Translations under genes and position numbers: made by a program | Assembly (NCBI GenBank): GCA_037039925.1 | Contig: JAXRKP010000538.1 | Location: forward strand, 196,001 to 260,000 | Direction of reading: 5' to 3' | DNA from: Doris montereyensis | Lineage: Eukaryota > Mollusca > Gastropoda > Nudibranchia > Dorididae | Length of the DNA: 64,000 bases | Shown here: positions 30,901 to 40,499 of the stretch, in pieces | Position numbering within the stretch: position 1 is the first letter of the stretch | Layout: the number at the start of each line of letters is the position of its first letter | The notes under the pieces: generated by a model | The model's database searches: none | What the model was told of the DNA's origin: nothing | Seen by the model: the letters and a program-made list of their open reading frames with translations, nothing else

Positions 30901-33900
30901 TGCTCTTACTCTTATACTTCTCTTTATATTTGTCCACTTGTGTTTGTCTTCTCTTTGTGTAAGAGCAACCAATAGAAATGAAAGCTTTGACTGTCTATAA
31001 TCGACTTATCAGTGAATAGAGACTTTTGTTTCCCCTTTTGTTTAACGTATGGTTAAAGGGAGTCCCGTTCATACTTTAAGATAGTAAATTAATGATTGAA
31101 GGAAATTGAATATCCACTGCACAATTTTTCCGCTCTCCATCCCTTGACAGGCAAAAGCATAAAAATAGAAGGCTACAAGCTATAAAACATAATAATGTGC
31201 ACTTTTTTGATAACTCATTCCTTGATCAAACCCTGTGCTCTTTCTGTTTCCTTTACTCATAGCTACCAACTACCACTCATTTCTATTAAATTGCCATTAG
31301 TACAACAAGCACTAGCTTGGGAGTAAAACCCTGCATCAGACAAGCATCCTGGCCTTGAAGGAATTTTTTTTTTAGCGCAATAGTGAGCGCCTAAATGTCC
31401 ATTTCGCCTAAATGCCCGCAATCTTGGTGAAACCGATTTTTTTCTATATAAATTGCCCCTCTAAATGCCCATTTCAAAACCAAGATTTCCATCTAAATGC
31501 CCGGTGTCAACGGCAACTGCAGGTATCTTTTACTGATTTCTTTATCATACATGTAATCCGATCGCTAATCTAATAGGGCTTATGCCCGTCAACAATGTGC
31601 CATGCATTGCATCCGCCCTTCTTTACCTATCTATTGTAGGCCCTAATGTACTAAACGTTGACCAATCTTCTCTTCATAACCACACCCACTGTACAGCACA
31701 TCCTTTGTCCCATTGGATCACTGGTTTGTCATCGGGCTATTAGAATTGAACAGTCTTCAGGACTCTGCCCACATCTCTTCCTTGATGTCGTAAGTGGCAT
31801 GCAATCACTTTGCAATCCAAAAGTCGTGTGTTCAAGCCCTGCCGATGGTTGAAAAGTTTTCTGATTTTTTTTCGAGTAAAAGCTATCACCCTGGCCTAGG
31901 TAGATGAATCGACACCTAGTCGTATTGGAGGCGGAAGATTAGAAGGAGGTCCCATGTGTAAATCTCAACACTCTGTGTGCACTTTAAAGATCCCTTGGCT
32001 ACCCAAAACCCAGAGACCACCTTCTTTGTGGATGTGGGTAAATCAAATCAAATCACTAAACCCAGATGACAGTGAGTACCAGCCTTGCTGAAAAGTAACA
32101 CCTGCAAGAGACCAGCATCTGTTCAATAGCCAATGTTTGTTTTGATACTTACGAAGACAAAACAATGGGATTACGCTCCGTCTGTTAAATTTAACGGCCT
32201 TTTGAGCCTTGAGCTTGGAGAGGACTTACTTTCACAAAGTGAGGTCAAGATAGCATCCATTTTACCCATTGTCATCTTTCTCATTTCACTTAGATTATGT
32301 GTAGTAAAGTAATGTAAGTCCCATACTCAGAGCTGAGGGTGTAGACTTAGTAGGAGTGAAGTGTTGATTTTTCTAGGCATGTGGCATAATGTAGTCGTCT
32401 GCCCTTGCTGTCTACGGCGCCGTTTCTTTCGTCAAGTCTGATTAGACCTAGCTGCTACCCATTTTGCTGCTTGACCGATAGGAGGAGTAATAAGACTTAC
32501 CCGGACGGAAGCCAAACTTCTTGGGCCTCCTGGGTGTAGTCAGATGCTTTGCGGACTGGGCCTCTGGGACCTAACAGGTATCGAATGTAAAATGTAAAAT
32601 GTATATATATATATATATATATATATAACAAATATCTTAAATTGGAAATTTTTGAATGTATAGTTAATCCTGTTAACATGATCCTTGTTTTTATACATTA
32701 TTTATTTTGGTCTTTCATACACAGAATAGAATTGTGATAGGTCACGCCGTCTTCAACGACTTTAGTGTTTTGAGAAAATACCCTCCCTATCACATGGTGC
32801 GAGACACAGCCCAGTGTAAACATCTGGTCACGATGGCTGGCCTCGAAGGTCAAGGCAATGGCTTGAAAAAGCTAGCTCTTGCTCTGTTAGGTAAGACACA
32901 AAATTGAATATGTATGGGCGTACCTCTCTTTATTTCTTCCTTCTCCACTCCACCCCTTAAAGTATTATTGATGTATCGGTTATGGAAGCTACCCCTTGCG
33001 GACATGTTGCCGATATGTCAGTTAATAAAGGTCACCTCAAAATATCTTTTTTCTACCGACTTTGCCATTCGTTTCTTTGTTTACAAAGCGTTTGTTCAAA
33101 TTCTATACACGTGTATTCATCTCTACCATTCAATAAACTGATCAGGTGAACAATGTTGGCTGATATTCCATCTTCGTCTACAGTGAAAAAACGCTAAAGA
33201 TCAGGCATTTGAACTTTTCCAGTCAGCATTAGTCAAAGAAGATCGATCTAGATCTAATTGTAGTGAAATTTATATCAGTCGTAGTAATATTGGGTGTCGG
33301 TCATCATCGTAAGTCTCGTGATCTAGTTGCGGCAATGTAGATAGATTTACCAATGATTGAAAGGCAAAGATTCTTACCTCAAGCACACAAAAAAATCATA
33401 ATTCTCACAAATATTGGAGTATTTCCTTCAAATAAAAGCTTGGATGTATGGAAGTAATGAAGTATGTACCTAAAGTATAAAATAGTTGATAACTGCTCAT
33501 AATGTCAAGTTAGGCTTTGGTAAGTCCAGAATTTTTTGTCATGAAAATTTGAATTTCAACTCAACGCCAACATTGAACACCCTTATACATAGGTTTTTGT
33601 GAAAAGAATCCATTTCTGTTGGTTTCGGTGTATTCCCCTTTCAAATCTCTTTCTTTCGATATGTAATATGTCATGATAAACTGAAAAATAAGCCACCAGG
33701 AAGCTAATTTGTATGTCACCCTTTGCACTAGAAATCTGAACAAAGGTCAATCTAGATCTAAAAACAGTCACGTCTCGAAAGAGTTATAATGCAAGGGGAA
33801 ACTCTACAAGTCATTAGTCACGTACATATGTTAATGTATATTTGCTCCTATAGGGATTTATTTTGTAGTTGGCGTTGCTACTGGTGAATCCTACTTTTTT

Positions 33901-36268
33901 CCTTTCACTCTTTCACATACCTTTCATCTTACTGTTTCCCCTTTGTTCACCCGAGATCACCGCATCTAGTGGATGGGGGAAAATTTGCAGTCAATTGTGT
34001 GAAATGATATTACTACACGTACCTTTGAAAAAGGTGCCTTGCTATACTGCAGCATAGGTCGAGTCTATTATCGTAGGTCGACTCATCTCTTCACTCATTT
34101 ACATCATGAGAACAAACCACAAGTAATTTCTCTTTCTTTCCTACGTGTAGTTAGCTCTGTTGGTAGCACGCTTTCTTTTCATGGCGAGCCGATGGGTGCC
34201 GCTGCAGAGGTTGCGGGTTCGATCCCCATGGTGGCCAGGATTTTTTCTGTCGATTCTTTTTATTTGTCTTGTCTTCGTTCCTATGAGGCTTTCATATTAT
34301 CTTATGTCATTACCTTCACTTCCGATATGCCCCTCGCCTCACTGTTTGTCTTTATCTACGTTATATTTTTATAGGAACTCAATTGGAGATAACTCATGTT
34401 ATCCAGAAAATCTGAAAGTTAAAGGTGTTTCATTGATAACACCCTTTGATTATCACATACAATATCATGCTTTTCTTACGTTTTTATCAAAGCAGTGTTG
34501 TGTGCTCGCTCGCATATAAGGCCAGATTCAAACGGATGAAAATAATGTCTCTATAAAATAGAGTTTGATTTCGTATAAAGAAAATGAAAGCCTTTGCCTG
34601 AATTTAACATATTTTATTCCTTAATATTGTTTTGTGTGTGTGTGTGTGTTTGTGTGTACACATGTATTGGAAAATTTAGTTTTATGAAATTAGAGGATGC
34701 GTGTGTGGTTTTTAGCTTCAAGAACAAGTGTATGATATGAGTAGATTTAATTATTGAAGTGACTGACTCCACAGGCTCATATCCACAGAATGTACTCATT
34801 TTTGAATGATTTGTTCTATGATCATGGCTAAATCTTGCCACCCAGAGTGGAAAAAAACGGTTTCCCCCAGTTTTTTTGGAGTGGTGTGAAATTTCTACCC
34901 AAGTAACTAAAACTGACCATGACTGTTTAAAACAAGCATCAAGTCAACGTATCATATTGAAGGGAAATACATTTTAAACAGTGATTGGGGTGATTTGCAT
35001 GCTTATAGAGGGTGAGGGTAGGAGACGAGGAGTGAGTGAAAAATATATTGAAACAAAAGATCCTTTACCTTCAGCTTTATTCTCATCAGATGTCTTCAAA
35101 ATGTTGATGAATGCAATCCAAATCATTTTCATAATGTAGTAAATCTAATGAACTTTCAATTGATGTATAACATTAGGGCATTTGCTTGATAAATCTGTCT
35201 TGTATGAATATTTTAAAATGTCAACTCTCAGATAAAAATAGAACTTTTTTGGGATTCACGCTGACATTGCGCTTGAGTCGAAATTTAAAACAAGGGCTTG
35301 CCTCACCCACCATTTGAAGTGACCCAGTCCTCTTCAATTCTGATTCTTAGTCTAGATCTATCTTTCCTTGTAGTAATAGGATTTGGTCTAGATCTATTTA
35401 TTATTTATTATAGTCATAAAACTAGATGAGGTAGAGGGGATGTCTGGATCTACATCTAGATCTGTATCAATACTATGGCTAGATCAGTGGATTCATCACT
35501 ACTTGTTGACTGATTTAGATTATCATCTCCTGATACAAGTCACTGACATTACTATTAACCTCCCTGACATCTGTTTCATCCATAAGGGCACTAGCCTGCG
35601 TTACATCAAACAGATAATGCTGTTTTGACGGTCTCTCAGCCATCACTCTTGTTGAATTTTCATGAAATTCCAATGTTGACAGTTGGAAACACTTTGGCAA
35701 AGTAAAAAGGAAAGTAGACTGGAACAGAAGAGTCTAAAATGTAGCACAAAGCTATCTCCTATTGAAATGAGGTCCTAGGTATCGATGACCAGCTCTTAAA
35801 ATACGCATGGAGGTTCCAAAAGGAATTGACGACTGGCTTGTTCCCCGCCCCCGCAGAATTGCGAAAATCGCATTGACGACTGAGTCGTCACTCCAGGCAG
35901 AAAGAGTTAATGATGTTCCATTTCAATAATTTCTTAAGTGATTTACATTTATGTAATTGTTGTTTTATTTATTTATTGACTTAGTAGTATGTATATATTC
36001 AAACTCTTGTTTGCTTCCCCCCACCCCCTCAGACAAGAAGATTCAAGACAAGAAAAATGGTCACGACTCGGTAGAGGATGCAATTACAGCTCTTGAGCTC
36101 TTTAAACTTGTGCGGTCAAAATGGGAACCGGAACTGTTCACGAAATGGAAGAGAAAGGGAATAAGTGTGACTGAATTGTTTACTGTGATACACGAGGAGG
36201 AAAGTAAAATACACGAGGATGAGGATTATTTGAGTGACAAGTATTGGCCGTCAGATGTGTCAGTATGA
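23143..36268 (+). CDS. DEDDh 3'-5' exonuclease, AEN/ISG20-like family, five coding exons
   Basis: Encodes a nuclear or nucleolar-type exonuclease of the DEDD superfamily, DEDDh group, closest in layout to apoptosis-enhancing nuclease (AEN) and ISG20L2. Exons: 23143-23759, 25016-25120, 30478-30647, 32725-32890 and 36033-36268, with GT-AG introns in consistent phase. Catalytic motifs are complete: Exo[11 protein letters not shown] (exon 2), [13 protein letters not shown] and [12 protein letters not shown] (exon 3), Exo[10 protein letters not shown] (exon 4), Exo[18 protein letters not shown] with the catalytic His and Asp (exon 5). The first exon codes for a low-complexity, basic and serine-rich N-terminus, usual for this family. 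Spliced length is about 430 codons. Two frame problems exist: a TAG at 23434 and a one-base insertion near 25095. Assignment to AEN rather than ISG20L2 is uncertain. Confidence 0.9.
23760..24852 (+). other. Exonuclease intron 1, no other gene seen
   Basis: AT-rich intron with no recognised element before the TA microsatellite at 24853. Confidence 0.55.
24853..24948. repeat. (TA)n microsatellite
   Basis: About 96 bp of uninterrupted TA in exonuclease intron 1, ending 67 bp before the exon 2 acceptor. Confidence 0.98.
25016..25120 (+). CDS. Exonuclease coding exon 2: ExoI motif, one-base insertion
   Basis: Acceptor TTTTATAG, donor TTG|GTAAAA. Encodes [19 protein letters not shown] at 25071 and GAG at 25077 give the D-x-E metal-binding pair. 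Directly after VGVG the frame runs into TGA (25095-25097). Ignoring one base there, the sequence continues ERSSRSAL and splices into [10 protein letters not shown]. This aligns residue for residue with the family pattern VGVGxxxxxxxLARCSIV, so a single extra base (T at 25095 or one of the G run) is indicated. Confidence 0.85.
25255..25392 (+). repeat. Intronic dispersed repeat D, copy 1
   Basis: Shares GCTGGTAGGTTCTAC, a TTTC/CTTT-rich middle with TTTCATCTTACT, and GAGATCA with copies at 27065-27205 and 33865-33992, all in the same orientation and all in introns of the exonuclease gene. GAGATCACCGCA..GGTGGACAGGG at the 3' side resembles the SINE-A 3' part, so it may be a SINE variant. Confidence 0.6.
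25445..26292 (+). repeat. Inverted-pair element E, copy 1
   Basis: Matches the reverse complement of about 37736-38490 over nearly its whole length. Shared landmarks in order: CCAAAATGT.GACTTTCT, AACGATCATTTATCTA, GGCACTGAAAA.CCTCTAG, GGCTGCTACAAGAAGGG(C/T)AACCC, and TTTTGAGTGATTTTATTCAT. No clear terminal inverted repeats were seen. Probably an uncharacterised non-autonomous transposon. The open frame at 25623-25874 is not preserved in the other copy. Confidence 0.75.
26590..26702 (+). mobile_element. SINE-A head fragment
   Basis: GGCCACCTCTCAACCAAAAT and the B-box-like GGGTTCGATCCCCGCC are followed by TTTTTTCGAGCAAAATC, as in the other SINE-A copies. Truncated after about 110 bp. Confidence 0.75.
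27065..27205 (+). repeat. Intronic dispersed repeat D, copy 2
   Basis: GCTGCTGGTATGTCC, TTTCATCTTGCTGTTTCC and GAGATCACCGCAATGGTGGA; see copy 1 at 25255. Confidence 0.65.
27470..28960 (-). mobile_element. LINE family 1, copy 3: RT and C-terminal region
   Basis: Minus-strand copy inside exonuclease intron 2. From high to low coordinates it gives [20 protein letters not shown] and [20 protein letters not shown] (28700-28540), [20 protein letters not shown] (28410-28345), [15 protein letters not shown] (28255-28205), and after the palm the C-terminal [20 protein letters not shown] (27750-27690). It is the best preserved of the three copies, though still broken. Its 5' side ends near 28960, where the minisatellite begins. 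Confidence 0.85.
28975..30470 (+). repeat. 45-50 bp minisatellite ending at the exon 3 acceptor
   Basis: Roughly 32 tandem units. From 28975 to about 29890 the unit is mostly 45 bp (ACCTTATCTCCAGAGTA(C/T)GT, then CCTTACATTCACATTG and TTTTCTGCT). From about 29890 to 30470 it is about 50 bp, with CATATCTCCAGAGTA and TTACA(T/C)(G/T)CACACTG. Every unit has a pyrimidine tract followed by CTCCAG. Units contain no plus-strand stop, so all three forward frames stay open for hundreds of codons (up to 516). That is a property of the repeat and not evidence of a gene. The last unit runs into TGTTTTCCTTCTGATCTTCAG, the functional acceptor of exonuclease exon 3. Confidence 0.95.
30478..30647 (+). CDS. Exonuclease coding exon 3
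   Basis: Acceptor TTCTGATCTTCAG, donor GAG|GTGAGA. Encodes [20 protein letters not shown], then [20 protein letters not shown] and [15 protein letters not shown]. The Y-I-x-P...D-(Y/F)-R-T-R-W-S-G-I block is diagnostic for AEN/ISG20L2-type exonucleases. The acceptor is immediately preceded by the 45-50 bp minisatellite. Confidence 0.93.
30648..31304 (+). other. Exonuclease intron 3, left part
   Basis: No gene or repeat recognised. Pyrimidine-rich patches only. Confidence 0.5.
31305..31365 (-). repeat. Fragment of dispersed repeat F
   Basis: CACTAGCTTGGGAGTAAAA is the reverse complement of the end of the element at 37.66-37.72 kb (TTTTACTCCCAAGCTAGTGCC). Confidence 0.6.
31377..31809 (-). mobile_element. 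Mariner/pogo-like element, truncated copy
   Basis: Begins CAATAGTGAGCGCCTAAATG, a diverged version of the terminal repeat of the element at 41544-42758. It then follows that element's other strand (TCGCCTAAATGCCC, CCCGTCAACAATGTGCCATG, GTCCCATTGGATCACTGG) up to GGCATGCAATCAC. The far end is replaced by a SINE-A body. No coding capacity. Confidence 0.7.
31810..32055 (+). mobile_element. SINE-A copy
   Basis: GTGTTCAAGCCCTGCCGATG, TTTTCGAGTAAAAGC, CGACACCTAGTCGTATTGG, GGTCCCATGTGTAAATC, and a tail GTGGATGTGGGTAAATCAAA with repeated AAATC. The A-box part is lost at the junction with the mariner/pogo-like element. Confidence 0.8.
32056..32724 (+). other. Exonuclease intron 3, right part
   Basis: Only a short (TA)n at about 32601-32627 is notable. 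No coding features. Confidence 0.5.
32725..32890 (+). CDS. Exonuclease coding exon 4: ExoII motif
   Basis: Acceptor CATACACAG, donor TTAG|GTAAGA. Encodes [20 protein letters not shown], then RDTAQCKHL and [10 protein letters not shown]. GHAxxND is the ExoII motif with the catalytic aspartate; RDT and LK-LA-LL are further family landmarks. Frame intact. Confidence 0.94.
32891..34149 (+). other. Exonuclease intron 4 with dispersed repeat D copy 3
   Basis: Repeat D copy at about 33865-33992 (GTTGCTACTGGTGAATCC, TTTCATCTTACTGTTTCC, GAGATCACCGCAT). The remainder has no recognised feature. Confidence 0.55.
34150..34375 (+). mobile_element. SINE-B copy (tRNA-derived)
   Basis: A-box-like TAGTTAGCTCTGTTGGTAGC, a middle CTTTCTTTTCATGGCGAGCC, and the B box CGGGTTCGATCCCCATGG. 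The body follows with TTCGTTCCTATGAGGC, TATGTCATTACCTTCACTTC and ATGCCCCTCGCCTC. A second copy lies at 63142-63330 and an inverted tail at 62985-63080. Confidence 0.78.
34376..36032 (+). other. Exonuclease intron 4, right part
   Basis: A (GT)n tract at about 34632-34660, AGATCTA-rich sequence near 35350-35470, otherwise nothing recognised. Ends in a C-rich polypyrimidine tract before the exon 5 acceptor. Confidence 0.5.
36033..36268 (+). CDS. Exonuclease coding exon 5: ExoIII motif and C-terminus
   Basis: Acceptor CCACCCCCTCAG. Encodes [35 protein letters not shown], and an acidic C-terminal tail ending YWPSDVSV before TGA at 36266-36268. H-D-S-V-E-D-A is the DEDDh ExoIII motif. The acidic tail after the catalytic fold is longer than in human AEN. 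Confidence 0.94.
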
Positions 36269-36918
36269 TTTCCATTAGGACACAACAGGTGAACAATGAT
36301 CATAGCAGTAGTGTGTGGTTGAATTGACTTAGTCCTGAATGTATTTCTAGAGCTAAAACCTTAAGCATAACAGCCTAGATGTATGCAATGGAAAGAGTTA
36401 CATGTATCAAGATACAACTTTAGTTACAGACAACTTTATTTTTTCGTTCACCTGTTTTATTCATTTATTTATTTATTTATCCATTTATTATTTTTTAGAT
36501 TTTATTGAAAATTTCAAATATGAATTGTAAATTCAGCAGGAATTTCAATTGTGATATTCTGTTGACTCAGAGTCCGATAAGCCTTTATTTTCTTCTTTGT
36601 TATTGGTGGAATCCTGCTTCTGCATGCTGTGCGCTGGTACTTAAGAAGGGTACTTCTGTAAATGTAATGTTCCATAATTTGCAGCTTTTACTTCAATGCA
36701 TGTCCTCAACACAAAAGTTAGTACAATTGCATTTATTCTACAGATTGGTGTCTTATAGCTTGGGCCGCTGGAAGCAACAATTAAACTATCACATTGTGTC
36801 CATAACTGATACCTCACTCAGATTACATCTCCTCGCTCAATCTGTCTACACTCACCTTGCTTTTAATGCTATTACTGCAATGTGAATATCTGTATCACAA
36901 CTCCATTGTTTCATAAAA

Positions 36919-36924
36919 AATAAA
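36919..36924 (+). promoter_or_regulatory. Candidate poly(A) signal of the exonuclease gene
   Basis: AATAAA about 650 bases after the stop codon, the first canonical hexamer noticed in the sense orientation. The stretch 36269-36988 would then be mostly 3' UTR and holds nothing else recognised. Confidence 0.4.
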
Positions 36925-36988
36925 CGTTATTGAAGACAAGGAGACAGAAACAAAGAAAGAGAGAGATTGTTTGTTTGTTTTTTTCTCT

Positions 36989-37225
36989 CTAGAATTTACC
37001 CTGTCTCTTGGCTTGTCTCAAATTCTTCTTTTTCCATTGCGATCTTTTTGAGAGGCAAAAAAACTTGTTTATCAGTGTTGAGAACTGTCTCTTGCCACTG
37101 TTGTTCGCCTTTCTGTAGTCCCTTTTGACCTGTAAGACACCTGAGTTATACCATGGTGAAAACTTGTTTTGGTAATTTTCCGAGAACAAATGGCACATGT
37201 GAATCAACAGTTTTTTCGGATTGTA
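36989..37225 (-). mobile_element. LINE fragment, endonuclease-RT linker
   Basis: Minus-strand frame reads FSPWYNSGVLQVKRDYRKAN, followed by a lysine-arginine-rich stretch. P-W-(Y/F)-N-x-x-(V/L)-x-x-x-(K/R)-R-x-Y-R-K-A is the usual segment between endonuclease and RT domains in Jockey/CR1-like LINEs. No other part of the element is attached. Confidence 0.55.
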
Positions 37226-37352
37226 TCACTGGAGGTGTTCATATTCACATTTTTGTAGATTTTTAATCAAATTTGAAAGGCCGCTTTTAAACTGGAATCA
37301 GTTTATTTGTTTTACAGTAAAATTAAAGTTCCTTCAAGGCCGTTCCAGCCTA

Positions 37353-37720
37353 TAGAGCCGGGAGCTTATTGCGGTTTCAGTTCCAGCCCATAGAGCCGGA
37401 GTTTATTGCGGTTTCAGTTCCAGCCCAGAGCCGGAGCTTATTGCGGTTTCAGTTCCAGCCCATAGAGCCGGAGTTTATTGCGGTTTCAGTTCCAGCCCAG
37501 AGCCGGAGCTTATTGCGGTTTCAGTTCCAGCCCATAGAGCCGGAGCTTATTGCGGTTTCAGTTCCAGCCCAGAGCCGGAGCGTATTGCGGTTTCAGTTCC
37601 AGCCCAGAGCCGGAGCTTATTGCGGTTTCAGTAACGTGAAGCGAAACAGGTGATAGTAATCACCTCCTGGTCAGGACGCTAGTGTGACGCAGGCTTTTAC
37701 TCCCAAGCTAGTGCCTGTAT
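37353..37720 (+). repeat. 35/37-bp minisatellite embedded in dispersed repeat F
   Basis: About eight tandem units of GGTTTCAGTTCCAGCCCA, (TA)GAGCCGGAG and (C/T)TTATTGC; units with CATAGAG are 37 bp and those with CAGAG are 35 bp. From 37632 the sequence continues as GTAACGTGAAGCG, TAATCACCTCCTGGTCAGG and TTTTACTCCCAAGCTAGTG. It ends the same way as the single-copy relatives at about 2826-2965 and 31305-31365. The 94-codon open frame is a by-product. Confidence 0.9.
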
Positions 37721-37735
37721 CCATTTCAAAATCTA

Positions 37736-38490
37736 TCTCCTCTCTTAGTTATGAATAAAATCACTCAAAACTTGTGCAAATTGTTTTTGTCCATTCAATA
37801 TCTAAAGAATGACGTCAGGTTTTTTAGATGTTTTGGACAGTTTTAAAAAAAATGAAATTTTGAAAATAGCATTATATATATTGTTTATACGCAAAGATTG
37901 CATGTTTATTACAAATCTTTTTTGTCCTCAAAAAGTTTACAAGATATCAAAAGAACCTGATGTCATTCTATTAACATTGACAAGAGGAACCTGTGTGCGA
38001 AATATTACAAATCGGGTTACCCTTCTTGTAGCAGCCCCCTTACTCTTTTGACAATCTTTGGCATTGTTATTAATGTAAAGAGGATTGTAAAACTAGGTTT
38101 AGATGTGCATTGCTGTGAAAACAGCCGTCAAATGACCAGTTTTTTGTTTTTTCCTCTATTCCTATACTTGAACTTCTGCACGTGTTTACTTACGCACGAT
38201 GCTGGCCTTCACCTCTTACGTCACAAAGAGCTTGGCCGATCGACGTGTCGTGTTTGCGAAAGCCAAGTAAAAGCAGTTAGCCGTCGCTAGAGGATTTTCA
38301 GTGCCAATCTTCTCAGTCAGTGTTAAAGTAATTTACGTCCAAATTTTGACTGTTTTTACCTACCCTCGCCCGCAAAATATAAAAAAAAAGAAGAAAAAAA
38401 CCTTATATGAACATTTTTTTGCCATAAGAAGCTTGTAGATAAATGATCGTTCCACCCAAATATGCAAAGAATAGAAAGTCTACATTTTGG
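37736..38490 (-). repeat. Inverted-pair element E, copy 2
   Basis: Reverse-complement match to 25445-26292 with the same order of landmarks and scattered substitutions. It lies downstream of the exonuclease gene, so the pair brackets the last three exons. Confidence 0.75.
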
Positions 38491-38786
38491 CCTTTTGTTA
38501 TATTACATTTTATTTAAACGAATTTAATTCACACATGTCATGTCATTTTCAACTGGTCATGAATTCATGGTGAAAATGATGTTATTATAATATTTCTTCA
38601 AATGTTATCGAGGGCAAATAAAGGGCAAACAGAAAATGACTTCCCTCAGGAATCAGCAATCAAACTCTGGCAGACAATTGTCTTAGAATTACAAAGATAA
38701 GAGAAGGTTAACTTGAGAAGTTTGGCATATTATATATAAGATATACAAGTCATAGACTCCATAACTTGTTTCATCTCTATTGTGCT
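38491..38786. other. Intergenic, no feature seen
   Basis: AT-rich; nothing recognised. Confidence 0.5.
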
Positions 38787-39957
38787 TTATAGATTCAATG
38801 TTTTGAAGATTAGACGTTTAAGATGGAGTAGTAATGTCAGAATATTCTGCACGTGTTCTCCGTAGCCGCAGTCCTCCAATATGAGAATCTCGTCATCATG
38901 CCAATTATGCAGAAGGCGTTGTCGCATTTTCGTATAAGAGCTGTCGTCTGCACTGTTCTTGGCGATAAAATTTGTTATCCTTTGATATAGAACGCAATAC
39001 TCAATAAGGAGATCATCTGCAAGAATAGCACGTGTTCCTTGAAATCTGTCAAACAAGAGCTTTAAATAGTCATTGTTGCAATCTGGCTGTGTAATATGCA
39101 TTCCTGTGTCTTTCTCGATTTTTGAGATCTCAGCGCTTATTTTATCACAGTCCAGGTCCTCGATCATGTCAGCAAGGCGTGCGTGATTACTGTTGCCAGC
39201 CTGTTGATTTTCCATGATTGAGTTTTCATCGCATGTGTTTTTTTTTTTTTCATCGTCCTCACTGTCTGGCGTGATAGATGTGTCAGGAAGGTATAGATCT
39301 AGGTTCTCGTCGTGTTTCGCTTCTGTCTCCGTGTCGTTTCTGTCATTTGATTCACTGGTGGTGTTTTAAAAAAAGTTGTGTCAGTATACGGTGATGTTAT
39401 GGTTGACACACTGAATGCATGAATATCACTGTCCTGACACTGGGTTGACTCCGTATTGTTGTTGTTCGTTTGTTGAATGTCAGCACTCACGGTTTCTTTG
39501 TTTTCAACAAAGTCCGTGTTCGTAGATGTGCCGTCAAGGGACGATGTTATGATTGACACACTGACTGAATGAATGGATGGCACTGTCCTTACTCTGGATT
39601 GACTCCATATTGTTGTTTATTTGTTGAATGTCAGCATTCGCAGCTTCTTTGTTTTTAATGAAGTCTGTGTTGGTAGATGTCGTTGCTGTCTCCATCGTTA
39701 CTCTTGTATGATGTTGTTTTCTAAGTTGGTCTCGTCTTATTTGGCTTAGTGATTTCCTTCTGAAGCTGGCAGGAGTCGAATGATGACTCGCTGACGAAAG
39801 TCACTAAGCCATCAAAACAAAGGACGAGGGTAGTGCGCTCTTGATTTCCAGCCACTTTGAATGAGGAGAGGTGAGATTCCTTTAAAATGCTGTTGATAAG
39901 ACATTCCAGCAGCGTCAGCAATCCACTAACTGGCATCTTGATGTCGTTTAACAGCAA
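38787..39957 (-). CDS. Unrecognised single-exon gene, frame broken several times
   Basis: Function unknown. Four consecutive minus-strand segments look like one protein of about 370-390 residues: 39957-39721 (starts MLLNDIKMPVSGLLTLLECL, with hydrophobic helix-like and strand-like segments), 39720-39584 (METATTSTNTDFIKNKEAAN), 39583-39299 (TSTNTDFVENKETVSADIQQ), and 39215-38787 (142 residues, LADMIEDLDCDKISAEISKI to LLHLKRLIFKTLNL). Frame changes fall at a 4-base duplication near 39565, a T/A run near 39363-39370, and a 12-base T run (A on the coding strand) near 39239-39250. The linking sequence is protein-like (DLYLPDTSITPDSEDDEKK). The middle contains a tandem duplication of about 50 residues. 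The C-terminal part is helical and acidic-basic mixed. Could be a lineage-specific gene or a transposon accessory protein. Confidence 0.5.
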
Positions 39958-40499
39958 AAGAAACTTGAAATCATAAAATGAACGCGAGATTTCTCACCCA
40001 CTTCTGGCCTGCTCGTTAACCAAACCGGAAATCCCCTTTCTATCTATCTATCTATCTTCGAGGATTCCGGATGATAAATGGCAGCACTTACCGTTTCACT
40101 GTCTCTCAACCATCTGTGTAAATATGAACACTGTCAGGGAAATTATCCCTCATCTGGAAAAATTCCTGTTAGAAAACGAGCGGGCTCGTTTTGTGCTTTG
40201 AAATTTTGGACAACGAAAAAAATCAAAATTTATATGGGTTTTGGTTCATGGTGAGGAAATTTGAAAGTTACTATTATTTATTTCCCTGTAATTTATATTT
40301 CCCTGTAATATGTGGGGTAGAATTTGAATACTGAACAGTGGGGAAGTTTTTGATGTCTCAAATATCACAGACGGGGAAACTTCAAATACGTTTTTGTAGG
40401 TAGGGTTTTGGGGTAGTGACTTTAATTTTAAACAGTAATTCATTGACAGTTTTAAGCGTCGGTGATGTAAAGATGGTTCACTGGCTTCAACATGAAGGC
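39958..40499. other. Intergenic, no recognised gene
   Basis: A (CTAT)n patch at about 40041-40059. A 127-codon minus-strand frame (40629-40246) shows no known features and partly overlaps the LINE fragment that follows. Confidence 0.5.
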
